NCBI GenBank assembly: GCA_949361645.1
Contig: OX442425.1
Coordinates: 402,748-466,747 of the forward strand
Origin: Spongilla lacustris
Taxonomy: Eukaryota > Porifera > Demospongiae > Spongillida > Spongillidae
DNA: 64,000 bases
Reading direction: 5' to 3'
Part shown: positions 51,073 through 64,000 of the stretch, piece by piece
Position numbering within the stretch: the first letter of the stretch is position 1
How the letters are laid out: every line of letters starts with the position of its first letter
The notes under the pieces: model-generated
Told to the model about the DNA's origin: nothing
Database searches by the model: none
What the model saw: only the letters and a program-made list of their open reading frames with translations
Translations under genes and position numbers: made by a program

Positions 51073-52029
51073 TATATGTGGTCGCATGCATATGTGTATG
51101 CAGGTGCAGATTCGTCCGTGGAAAATAACTGACAGCGACTTCATCATGGACCATTCCCAGCCCATTGACCCCCGAAAGACCATCTTCATAGGGGGTGTCC
51201 CACGCCCCCTCAAGGCCCACGAGCTGGCAGACATCTTCAACTCCCGGTATGGAAATGTCTGCTATGCTGGCATCGACGTGGACCCAGAGCTGAAGTATCC
51301 CAAAGGTCTGCCATGTACCATGCATGGTGTGATGTGTGTGCTGATTGTGTCTAGAGGTTTTGAGTTGTGTGCAGTGTAGGCCAATTAATGCTACATGACA
51401 TAATTAGGTACACATGTAGCCATTCATAATGTCCTACATGTACATGCAGAGGCCAGACTTCTGATACCCAATTATGACCACAACCTCTGGCCTACATGTA
51501 GGATCACATCAATGTTATGTACATGGAGGGACAGAGTTGGGGGGGGAGGGATCATTGTGTTACATCCATTGTTCACCTGCATGACAGGTGCTGGGCGTGT
51601 CACCTTCTCATCCCGGGTCAGCTTCATGAGTGCTGTGTCTTGTCGATTCTTCCAAGTGACATATGGAGATATAGACAAGAAGGTGACAAATGCCAAAGTT
51701 TTCTATAATCTTCCAACCCGCATTCCCTCCTCCCACCCCACACATCCTCCTTCCCACTTCCTATGTTGCCGCAGGTGGAAGTGAAGCCGTATGTTTTAGA
51801 TGACCAGATGTGTGATGAGTGCCATGGTGTGCAATGTGGAGGAAGGCTGGCTCCCTACTTCTGTGGAAACATCCACTGCCTGCGCTACTACTGTGAACAT
51901 TGCTGGGCCAGTGTGCACTCTGCACCCGGTACCCAAACTCACAGGTGCTTTGTAAAGGAGAATGGCGATCGTCCAAGGGCAATCAACTTCTACCCTGGTC
52001 ATCAGGCTCGTGGGTCAGGGCTGTCCTGA
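49855..52029 (+). CDS. CPEB2/3/4-type RNA-binding protein B
   Basis: Exons 49855-49980, 50080-50197, 50315-50461, 50552-50641, 50813-50931, 51104-51305, 51588-51682 and 51775-52029; phases close, 383 aa. ATG 49855 is the first true AUG. RRM1 (about 116-200) has KVFVGGLPPDID, VDWPHKAQSKAYFPPKG and GYAFLLF; VQIRPW links to RRM2 (about 225-300, TIFIGGVPRPLKA, CYAGIDVDPELKYPKGAGRV); the ZZ domain follows (KPYVLDDQMCDECHG, YYCEHCWASVHS). These are the CPEB2-4 signatures rather than CPEB1. The N-terminal region is only about 115 aa, much shorter than vertebrate CPEB2-4, and lacks a poly-Gln or prion-like stretch. The donor after SGLSQ (G|GTTCTG) is weak. The protein should repress or activate translation of U-rich 3' UTR mRNAs in the cytoplasm. 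Confidence 0.9.
50009..50041. repeat. Poly-G tract in CPEB-B intron 1
   Basis: About 30 consecutive G on the sense strand; a strong G-quadruplex candidate in the pre-mRNA. Exact length may be affected by sequencing. Confidence 0.85.
51026..51071. repeat. TG microsatellite
   Basis: (TG)n in the CPEB-B intron before the exon starting at 51104. Sense-strand (UG)n close to a 3' splice site can bind CELF/TDP-43-type proteins in other animals. Confidence 0.95.
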
Positions 52030-53000
52030 TCACCTGGCCTCAGCAGTTTTCTGGCTCTCACAGTGTGCACAAGGCGATCATTTTATTCTTGTAACTTCTC
52101 AAGTCCTGCCATTCAAGCTGGGCGTCCATCATATGATCCATACATGTTTGTATGCTATTCTAATTTGGCAAATATAGCTATTTCTTCAAATTGTAATCAT
52201 TCATATTTTCACTGCCCCTCTTTTGTTCTTGTCCTCTTTTTTCAGTTTTTTTTTTTTCTTCCCCTTTTTTGTTGTTTCTGTGTTAGATTCCAGACTATTT
52301 ATTGATTTGTACAAATCTAACCTTTTTTTGTGCAGCAAGTTTTAATCATTCCCATGTACTGTATTATGACCTTTTCCAATCTATTTATATCAGATTTGTT
52401 ATCTGCCTTCTGTAAGGACAGTGGGGTATATAGGAAGGTTGGGGGGGGGGGGGGGTCAGTGGGGTAGATTGGAAGAGAGGGCACTAAAAGGATATTAGCA
52501 GCTGCGGATTGTCATGGATGTGTGTTATTGTTCTGTGCCCCTCATGCTGATATCACCATCAAGTGTGTACCATGTACAACCACCACTGCTTGATGTGTGC
52601 TGTAATTGAAAGTGTTGCACACACCTATCATTTGTCTGCAACACTTCTAATGGGAAGGGAATATATCACAGACTATCGCGTGCCCAGACCCTAAAAACGT
52701 CACAGCTGTAATCACCGCTACGCTCCAAAGGGTCTGGACACGAGACTAATCACGAGATTATGAGTCTAATTGTGCTACTACACCTTTGGAATTATAAACT
52801 CAATTCATATGCAAAATTTTCAATCTCAGCCGCGTTCACGATACTACATGTAGACTACAGATACACACTAGATACGCCCCCTATAATAATCAGTCGGGCT
52901 CTCGAGCAATCAGTTTAAATTGATATCAGCGCAGCGTGCCATCAGAAATAATGTTTAATCTCTGGTGCCATCCAAAGGGATCGTCGGTAGTACCTCTAAG
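52030..53000. other. Intergenic stretch between convergent genes
   Basis: Holds the 3' UTR of CPEB-B, a G run at about 52441-52457 and, near 52890-53000, sequence also present downstream of the second PhnB gene (GCAATCAGTT...CAGCGTGCCATC), showing that the 3' flank was duplicated with the gene. No gene is seen. Confidence 0.55.
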
Positions 53001-53441
53001 CTAGGGTTCGGCTTTGGTCCGATTCCGTGGGCACACATGAATGCCCCAGCTATAGCCGAAAGGATCAACGAAGACGCCACACATCGCACCCCAAAACTGC
53101 AGCTTCAGATCTTGCACGACTTTCGCGCCGTTATCCAGCGCGTTCTTCCACACGGCCCTTGCGTCATCATCATTTGTCATGTTAAAATGACACATAAATC
53201 CGAACGGTTTCTCGTTTCCAGTACCCCTATTGGTCGGCACACAACGATCGGACATATACATCTTGTTCCCAGCAATGTTCACTACACAGTGCATCACATT
53301 TGTGCCGTCTTCAGAGAGTGACATATCCTTACCAACCTGTGCATCGAACACAGCGGTAAGCCAGCCGGTGTGCTTCTTGCAGTCGGGTGAGAGTATGTAC
53401 GGCACCAGTGTCATACACTTAACTTTAGCGTCTCCCGCCAT
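53001..53441 (-). CDS. PhnB/VOC-fold protein, copy 1
   Basis: Intronless, 146 aa. A single vicinal-oxygen-chelate (glyoxalase/bleomycin-resistance) domain of the PhnB type: TLVPYILSPDC at the start, HCVVNIAGNKMYMSD, FGFMCHFNMTNDDDARAVW and the family-typical LKLQFWGAMCGVFVDPFGYSWGIHV at the end. PhnB-like proteins are mainly bacterial and most have no proven reaction; metal ligands cannot be assigned with confidence. Copy 2 lies 0.6 kb away on the same strand. Lack of introns in an intron-rich neighbourhood fits recent acquisition or retroposition; neither is proven. CCACGTGTTA lies just upstream of the ATG. Confidence 0.82.
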   Translation of the reverse strand: MAGDAKVKCMTLVPYILSPDCKKHTGWLTAVFDAQVGKDMSLSEDGTNVMHCVVNIAGNKMYMSDRCVPTNRGTGNEKPFGFMCHFNMTNDDDARAVWKNALDNGAKVVQDLKLQFWGAMCGVFVDPFGYSWGIHVCPRNRTKAEP

Positions 53442-54012
53442 CCTTCTCCCACGTGTTAACTAATAATAATATATATTACACGGAGGACAGGCGCGCATGC
53501 GCAGCTGTTTCACATCACTTTAAGGAAGCTTTGCAAAGCAGGGCTAATTACTAGTTTCAACAGTAGAATTATCGTCGGATTTCTTTCAATAAACATACAC
53601 CAAGCCACCTTGTGTACTGATCGATAATACAGGGCGGGTCACAAAAAGGTGGAGGAATTCCTCATCGATAGTACTTGCAAATGATCCAATACTTAAGATC
53701 AAAGACTAGTCCAACCTACCAAAGTTTTGACCAGAATATGAGGTGCATTTGCTAGCCTACATGCATGCAACACAGATGTCGCTAAGTGAGGAGCATGCGC
53801 CGGCAACGCGAATAGTAACGTATACGTAAATTGATACCCACAGCCACAGCTAAAGTCAATTGATCAGTATATAATTTCAAATCTCACGTGCAGATTAGTG
53901 ATATTCAAGCCGTAGGTAGCGTTCATACATGTGATCATCGGGCGTTCAAGCAATCAGTTATTATCAGTAGCGCAGCGTGCCATCCAAAGGGATCGTCGGC
54001 AGTACCGCTAAG
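53442..54012. other. Spacer between the two PhnB genes
   Basis: No gene is seen. The part next to the 3' end of copy 2 (about 53937-54012) repeats the 3' flank of copy 1; the part upstream of copy 1 (CCACGTGTTA) resembles the same place upstream of copy 2 (CCACGTGTTT). Confidence 0.5.
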
Positions 54013-54447
54013 CTAGGGTTCGGTTTTGGTCACATTCGCTGGGGACACATGAATGCCCCAGCTATAGCCTAAAGGATCAACCAGAACACCATACACTGCA
54101 CCCCAGAACTGGAGCTTCAGGTCTTCTGCGACCTTCGCGCCATTATCCAGCGCTTTCTTCCACACCGCTCTTGCTTCGTCCTCGTTTGTCATGTTGAAAT
54201 GACAGATAAATCCGAACGGTTTCTCGTTTCCGGCACCGCTGTAGGCCGGCACGCAACGGTCAGACATATAGATCTCGTTCCCAGCAATGTTCACCACACA
54301 GTGCAACACATTTGAGCCATCTTCAGACAGCGACATATCCTTGCCAACTTCTGCGTCGAACGCAGCGGTAAGCCAGCTGGTGTGCTTCTTGCAGTCGGAC
54401 GAAATTATGTAAGGCACCAGTGTCATACCCTTAGATGCTCCTGCCAT
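54013..54447 (-). CDS. PhnB/VOC-fold protein, copy 2
   Basis: Intronless, 144 aa from ATG 54447 (MAGASKG, which aligns with MAGDAKV of copy 1); in-frame ATGs at 54453 and 54507 would add a tail with no counterpart in copy 1. About four fifths of residues are identical to copy 1, including SPDC/SSDC-KKHT, VGKDMSLSEDG, NIAGN, SDRCVP, GNEKPFGF and LKLQFWGA. The strong protein-level conservation with many silent differences suggests both copies are under selection. Same fold and uncertain function as copy 1. Confidence 0.82.
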   Translation of the reverse strand: MAGASKGMTLVPYIISSDCKKHTSWLTAAFDAEVGKDMSLSEDGSNVLHCVVNIAGNEIYMSDRCVPAYSGAGNEKPFGFICHFNMTNEDEARAVWKKALDNGAKVAEDLKLQFWGAVYGVLVDPLGYSWGIHVSPANVTKTEP

Positions 54448-56040
54448 TGTCATTCCACGTGTTTGGCAACGTGCGGGAATTTCCTTTATTTTAAATAGTA
54501 CATGCACGAGAGGAGGCGGAGATTTACGGTCGACGTCGTGTATAAACTTACCCTTTCACCGGGGGGCGAGGGTATTTATGTACATGTAAGTCTCAAACGC
54601 GGTGGTAGGGCCCGCCCGACTAATGTAAGTCCACAATCCAAATCTACCACTGCAGAGTCCTAACATGCGTACCTACTGCTGAGACAATGTTATGCCGTAA
54701 TTGCATACCTGAGCAATCAAATCCCGCATGCACACGTTTGGGGTATAAATTTCTAAGTTGAAAGAAGCGCAGTAGATGCACTGAATGCACGGGCGCGATG
54801 CCTTTGTCAGTTTTCCGTTATGCACCAGAACGTTCATTGCTACAATTGTGTAGTTAGTGTGTTTAGTTTGCCTGAACCATAGGAACATAAACTTCCAACA
54901 TCCGACCTCTCTGAGCCCCTCACCAAGATAAAAAAAAGCCCAAGTACCTCTTATTCTTGGACATGATCCGAGATCTTCTCCAAAAAGTCATGCACAATGA
55001 CGTCAACAGCTGCTTTTGACCCTTATCTGAAAGATCTAGGTCATGTTCAGGGAACATGTTTACGTCTGCATGAGTCACTAGTCCATATATGGCCCAATTA
55101 TATAATCACTAGATGTCAGTCGGGTCCCCAGGCTAGCAAAAGCTAAGATTAGCAAACCTCAACTACAGAACAAACCTTAGCGCGGTGCAAACCTCAACTT
55201 TTGCGTGCTGCACGCAACAAACTTCGACTAGTGCGCGGTGCAAACCTCAACTTTTGCGTGCTGCACGCAACAAACTTCGACTAGTGCGCGGTGCAATTGC
55301 TCACGGGGCCACCGTAGATTTTTTTAAATTTTTAAATGCACTTTAGCCCTCAGTACAGCAACATAATGATGGAATCATATTGTTTGTAGTGTTCATGGGT
55401 GTCCAATTCGCGCAAAGATTCCCTGCCTAACGCGATTCTACGCGTGGATCACGTGACTGAGACACGATTTGTCGGCGTTGTCTTCAAATACCGATTGAAC
55501 GATGACATCAATTTACAAGTAGAGCAAAGGTACCCCGTTACCGAATGTGGAAGTTATATCATTAATATCTATGATATCACTGAAAGTTGAAACGTTTAAC
55601 TGAAGTTAGAACGTATGCTGCTCTAGCTCTTGTGCTGACAAAGGCGAGGTTGAAATCTTGGGACATTTGAACCGGTACAATTTTACGAATATTGCAGTTT
55701 TGTGAACAAAGAGCTCTTGGACTTGAACTAGGCCTACATGTGTACATGTAGCTCCGCATGCAATCACAAATCACACAGTACTAGATATAGTGGTCAAAGA
55801 ACAAGACATATGGGCCTGCCTTCAATTTGCGGTGCATTAGTTCCCATGTTGCCTTCAAGGAAAAAGCAGCATTTTTCACTGTCCCCGGCCCGTAATACCG
55901 GTAAGTGATGCAATGAATTGGAGTGGTTCTCAGGGATAATAATAGTGCAGTACCCAGACCCAAATGATATAATTCTGATTATACCGCACCATCACGTGCA
56001 AGCGATTTCATTTCGCACCAGAGGAAGGGGTGTATATGTG
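54448..56040. other. Intergenic stretch without a supported gene
   Basis: Contains the 53-bp repeat pair near 55.2 kb. ORFs at 54673-54888, 55399-55590, 55577-55774 and 55781-55963 are short, AT- or repeat-derived and match nothing known. The last 100-200 bp is the promoter/5' UTR of the SRSF10-like gene. Confidence 0.5.
55178..55300. repeat. 53-bp direct repeats with internal palindromes
   Basis: Two full copies and the start of a third, each containing GCGCGGTGC and the palindromic GCGTGCTGCACGC, which can fold into short hairpins. Copies are nearly identical. Confidence 0.85.
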
Positions 56041-57777
<1,737 letters not shown>

Positions 57778-58016
57778 GACATTGCTCTCCTAGTACCATT
57801 GTGTTCCAGCCAACTTTGTGCTTTTCCATACGTGCACATGTGTATATCCTTCCTCAATCTCATGGTGGTGTCACATACAATCTCTTATTTTACTCTTATC
57901 ACCATGTGAGTTGTGTGTTGCCCATTCAAACGTGATGCACAAAAGGGTATGTGAATAGATATATGTACATATAGTTCAGCACTACAGACACACTACATGT
58001 TCTAAATTATCACCGA

Positions 58017-58550
58017 TCACCAGTTGGGATAGCCTGAAATGTTTAAGAAAGTCGGGGCTTGATTTAGGGACAACAGCCCAAAAAAAAACTTACACTTATC
58101 AAGAACGCTCGGGTCTACGTTTTTAGGAGCACCACCCCATTGAGTTCTCATGTGGCCCACGATTCCGCTGTCAACTTCAGGACTCACCAACGGGTTCAAC
58201 TGCGCCAAGAATGCCAATAGCCAACTGCAAAAAGTTACGTAGGTCAAGGAAGCATACGTGTTTTAGACAAATCTGCTGGTTGTAAATACAATAAGCTTGA
58301 AGGATACAAAGTGTAACAGCATACAGCTGTAGTGACTATCGCGATTGAAATCGTGCTATAGGGGAAGATGGAGAAAGGAAGTGAGAGGAGTTACGTCAAA
58401 CCTTAACGCTTACCTTTTGTGGGGGGTCCGAAGGAAACACGCCCCAATTCCTCCGACGACGGCAACCAAGAACCAAAAGATTGAAATGACAGGCAGCGCA
58501 ACGCACACCGAAGTGTTAAGTCCACCCTCGTCGTTCGTACAAATTCCCAT
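58017..58550 (-). CDS. ATP6V0E: V-type H+-ATPase subunit e
   Basis: Exons 58550-58414, 58355-58308 and 58224-58017; phases close, 130 aa. Two membrane helices with the family signatures: VCVALPVISIFWFLVAVVGG for helix 1, and TAVCCYTFWLLAFLAQLNPL for helix 2, the latter almost identical to the vertebrate [20 protein letters not shown]. The subunit is part of the Vo sector in lysosomal/vacuolar membranes. Vertebrate subunit e is about 81 aa and ends soon after NPLFGP; here about 45 extra residues follow in frame. A GT near 58097 (GATAA|GTGTAAG) could be a donor that shortens the tail, so the C-terminus is uncertain. The gene is head to head with AUP1 (97 bp). Confidence 0.85.
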
Positions 58551-58647
58551 CGTCTTCGTGTATGCTCAAATCATGTGACTGAATATTGCGTCACATATTT
58601 ACCGTTTCTGAGCACGTGAAACGTGTAACATTAATATTATTAAAATT
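58551..58647. promoter_or_regulatory. 97-bp divergent promoter ATP6V0E / AUP1 with M-box and E-box
   Basis: TCATGTGA at 58571-58578 is an exact MITF/TFE M-box, and GCACGTGA at 58612-58619 contains a CACGTG E-box. V-ATPase genes are classic CLEAR/TFEB targets in vertebrates. Both 5' UTRs must lie within, or overlap in, this interval. Confidence 0.6.
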
Positions 58648-61040
<2,393 letters not shown>

Positions 61041-61590
61041 TAACTTGAACAACTTTGCTTGTATTTGTTTTTTTTTTGCTCTGAAGTTATTTTTGAGCAA
61101 GGTTTGCGTGACTGATCACCTGTGCATGTTTCTTGCCTGGTGGTAAGTACACAGTAAGCGTTGAGCGGTTTAGATAATATGTAATTAATATAATCAGTAT
61201 AATTATCATGATGTAATTAATATAATCAGTATAATTATCATGATGTAATTAATATAATCAGTATAATTATCATGATTTAGTCGTTCTTATTCATTTTAAT
61301 ACTAAAATAAGTGCTGTGCCCAAGAAGGTCTCGTTATTTAGCCAGCTGCTGCTGCTGCTGCTGGCCTCCTGGATCGTTGTGCTTACACCTAGTCTACATA
61401 TGCCAGTGACTGTGCACGTGATCATATAATACGCTACCCAGTAACCCTTAGGCCCTATAACCTAACTTGTCTATTCTGTCTATGCAGGAAGACAACCGGA
61501 CTATTCACCAAAGGTGATGATGTAATAATAATAACACACACAAATAATATGTGAGAGCTACAAAGTCACCTAAAAAACGTCTCCTGCACA
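61041..61590. other. Intergenic stretch between convergent AUP1 and SUCLG1
   Basis: No gene seen. Three direct copies of a 32-bp AT-rich unit (GTAATTAATATAATCAGTAT + AATTATCATGAT) lie at about 61181-61276, and (CTG)n at about 61344-61362. Confidence 0.6.
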
Positions 61591-64000
61591 TCACTTGCGC
61601 ATGGCCTGCAAGCAAAGGTAACATATTATAGCCTAAACTATAATAACCTAACTTGAATAACCTACCTCCTTGATTGTTTGACCCATCCTTGCTGGCGAAT
61701 CACTGACGATGACTCCAGCCTCCTTAAGGGCTGCTATCTTCTCATTGGCTCCTCCCTTCCCTCCAGCAATAATTGCACCAGCATGTCCTAGGGAAAGAGA
61801 CAAACAAAGGGAGGAAAAAAGGTCAATTGATGCATGTGTGCGTGTGTGTGTGCATGCGTGTGTGTGTATGTGTGTGCATGTGTGCAGATCCTGCCTGCCA
61901 CTTTAACCATAACTTACCCATCCTCCTGCCTGGGGGTGCAGTTAAGCCTGCAATGAAGGCAGCTACAGGCTTGGAATCGGGGCCCTACATAATAATAATA
62001 ATAATAATAATATATTTCCAAAAGCAATGTACAGATAATTCACCGAAGAGGCAGTAATGGCATCAAAATCATACTGCCTATTTAAAGGGATACAGTTTAC
62101 AATAAAGGGGATAGATCGACATGTTTGAGACGAGACTTGAAGGTTACAATATGGTTGGCAGATATGACATGTTCAGGGAAGGCATTCCAAAATAGGTACA
62201 ACCAGAAAAGTAACAAAGTGTAGCCGAAAATCATGGCGAGGTATAGAGACGGTCCTGTAGCGAGCAATGCACGTGGAGGACTATATTTGAATACAGTGGG
62301 TGGGCACACTCTTACCTTGTTGTGCTCCCTCAGGTAAAGAGCTGCGTTCTCCTCGGCAGAGCCGCCTATCTCTCCAATGAGTACGATACCTGAAAGCAAT
62401 CATGTACAACCCTATGACCCAGGCACAGTAGTCAGAACTACACTGTACAACCCTATGACCCAGGCACAGTAGTCAGAACTACACTGTACAACCCTATGAC
62501 CCAGGCACAGTAGTCAGAACTACACTGTACAACCCTATGACCCAGGCACAGTAGTCAGAACTACACTGTACAACCCTATGACCCAGGCACAGTAGTCAGA
62601 ACTACACTGTACAACCCTATGACCCAGGCACAGTAGTCAGAACTACACTGTACAACCCTATGACCCAGGCACAGTAGTCAGAACTACACTGTACATCTTT
62701 TGTGTTTGCTCTTCTAAACAGCACCTTCAGTGTTTGGATCTTTGAGGAAGATATCAAGACAGTCTACAAAGTTGGTACCATTGAAAGGGTCTCCACCAAT
62801 CCCTGAATGCAGAGGAACACAAAGGCATTGTAAGAACAAGGAGGAAAAAGGGGAAGGGGGAGGAGGAAAGGGGAAGGGGGAGGAGGAAAGGGGAAGGGGG
62901 AGGAGGAAAGGGGAAGGGGAGGAGGAAAGGGGAAGGGGGAGGAGGAAAAGGGAAGGGGAGGAGGAAAAGGGGGAAGGGGAGGGGGAGAGGAGAAGGGGAG
63001 GGGGGAGGAAAAGGGGGAAGGGAAGGGGAGGAGGGAGAGCAGGGGGAGAAATAAGAGAAGATGCTACAGCATGCCCAGAGGACTTGCCTACACACAGAGA
63101 CTGGCCCAACCCAGCATTGGTAGTTTGCCAGACTGCTTCATATGTGAGTGTTCCTGACCGTGATACAATTCCTGTTAGGGTAAAGCAGGTGGGATGAGGA
63201 AGTTCGATAATGGAGAGAATGGGCATTATTTGGAGTCTATAGCATATGACACAAGAGTATGAGATCTCATGAGTGGGGAAGCACTGATCTACATATAGGA
63301 AAAGTGGCCATGGTGACTGTTGGAGCAAGGCACATGCAGGTGGTAGAAACACCTCAACCACTTTGCTATCATCCTTCCATTCTAGTCCCCAGGCTCTCAC
63401 TGCACTCCCTCACTTCCCTCATGATGTGATCACATGGGCTATTCTATCCATTCATGTCTTCTTGACAGGGTTGAAAGGACACCCAAACTAACCACCAGAC
63501 CAGATAGCACCCCACTCAATACAAAGACTCCTCCCACTACATACAATGACTCACCTATACTGCCCTGTTTGTGGATGTGACCAGGCATAATGCCAATCTT
63601 GCATTGACCAGGCTGAAGGAGAAAAATATAACTTGAGAGAAGGGGAGGGGAGGGAGGAGGGAAAGGATAGAGAGAGGAGGGAGGAGGGAAAGGAGAGGGA
63701 GAAGAGGGGATGTCTTATACAATGTGTTACCGCAATGATTCCAGGGCAGTTTGGTCCAAGCAGTCGTGTCTTGCTTTGCTTGACAAGATGGTTCTTCACC
63801 TAGAAGAAAAGCAGAACAAGAAGAAATGTAGGTAAGGAGATGAGGAGGCAGGTTAGGTGAGGAGGGAGGCAAATGGCCAAAGGCCTTGTCAAGAAGGGCC
63901 CTCCTACCTTCACCATGTCCCCCCTCCTCATACCTTCACCATGTCCCCTCCTCATACCTTCACCATGTCCCCCCTCCTCATACCTTCACCATGTCCCCTC
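61591..64000 (-). CDS. SUCLG1: Succinyl-CoA ligase alpha subunit, 3' part (partial)
   Basis: Exons seen (minus order): an exon ending in ...GACATGGTGAAG near 63908 (upstream part unresolved or beyond the window), 63799-63731, 63612-63555, 63171-63088, 62802-62725, 62389-62316, 61984-61918, 61787-61666 and 61605-61591. The product matches the mitochondrial alpha subunit: [78 protein letters not shown], and [18 protein letters not shown] with the phosphohistidine His. It makes ATP or GTP from succinyl-CoA in the TCA cycle together with a beta subunit. Phase requires a GC donor (G|GCAAGT) after the exon 63171-63088. The N-terminus with the targeting peptide and CoA-binding fold lies outside the window. 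Confidence 0.9.
62400..62693. repeat. 41-bp minisatellite, seven copies
   Basis: Perfect direct repeats of TGTACAACCCTATGACCCAG + GCACAGTAGTCAGAACTACA + C in a SUCLG1 intron. Absence of differences between copies indicates very recent expansion (or assembly collapse/expansion). Confidence 0.95.
62838..63050. repeat. GGGGAAGGGGGAGGAGGAAA purine satellite
   Basis: About ten imperfect 19-20-bp purine units in a SUCLG1 intron. Confidence 0.95.
63908..64000. repeat. 24-26-bp repeat of an exon end plus its splice donor
   Basis: At least four copies of CCTTCACCATGTCCCCTCCT + CATA. On the SUCLG1 strand each reads GGGGACATGGTGAAG|GTATGAGG, the expected exon end (DMVK) followed by a donor. The array reaches the window edge. 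Confidence 0.85.

Noticed and set aside
55399..55590. 63-aa plus-strand ORF
   Set aside because: No recognisable motif; the surrounding region is non-coding and repeat-containing.

Overview
This window looks like a gene-dense animal nuclear contig, most likely from a sponge (demosponge-like). The inference rests on short GT-AG introns (often 50-150 bp), an animal gene set (FAM184, CLINT1, MARCH5, CPEB2-4 type, SRSF10-like, AUP1, SUCLG1, a Ki-67/Repo-Man-like protein), a lone multi-membrane protein with a Cys-rich ectodomain of a kind I associate with sponges, and very abundant micro- and minisatellites. The species cannot be named. I see no rRNA, tRNA, CRISPR array or prokaryotic operon.

Layout. 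1-7.2 kb: an unidentified ORF running in from the left edge, an intronless multi-membrane protein, a 22-bp minisatellite, a palindromic element, an intronless CDP-alcohol phosphatidyltransferase and a decayed partial copy of it. 7.2-12.8 kb (-): a 17-exon secreted GH57-like glycosidase whose introns are full of microsatellites. 13.1-23.9 kb (+): one uninterrupted 3,602-codon ORF fusing an asteroid/FAM120-like nuclease-fold module to a DEAH-box helicase, long in-frame minisatellite repeats and winged-helix-like segments; this is the most unusual gene here. 24.1-36.4 kb: FAM184 (-), TMEM127-like (+), MRPS26 (+), MGMT (-), ERI1 (-), CLINT1 (-). 36.6-41.6 kb (+): FHA protein with a Ki-67/Repo-Man PP1-docking motif. 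41.8-43.9 kb (-): MARCH5 and a tandem paralogue without a RING. 44.8-52.0 kb (+): two tandem CPEB genes. 53.0-54.5 kb (-): two tandem intronless PhnB/VOC genes. 56.0-57.8 kb (+): SRSF10-like. 58.0-61.0 kb: V-ATPase subunit e (-) head to head with AUP1 (+). 61.6 kb to the end (-): 3' part of SUCLG1.

How genes relate. There is no operon logic, but several pairs are divergent with only 97-386 bp between start codons, so shared promoters are likely. RNA regulation is a recurring theme (helicase fusion, ERI1, two CPEBs, SRSF10-like), as are membrane/organelle quality control (MARCH5, AUP1, TMEM127-like, CLINT1, V-ATPase) and mitochondrial function (MRPS26, SUCLG1). Exon models were assembled by hand from splice consensus, reading-frame phase and family similarity; internal boundaries are generally good to a few bases, and exceptions are stated.
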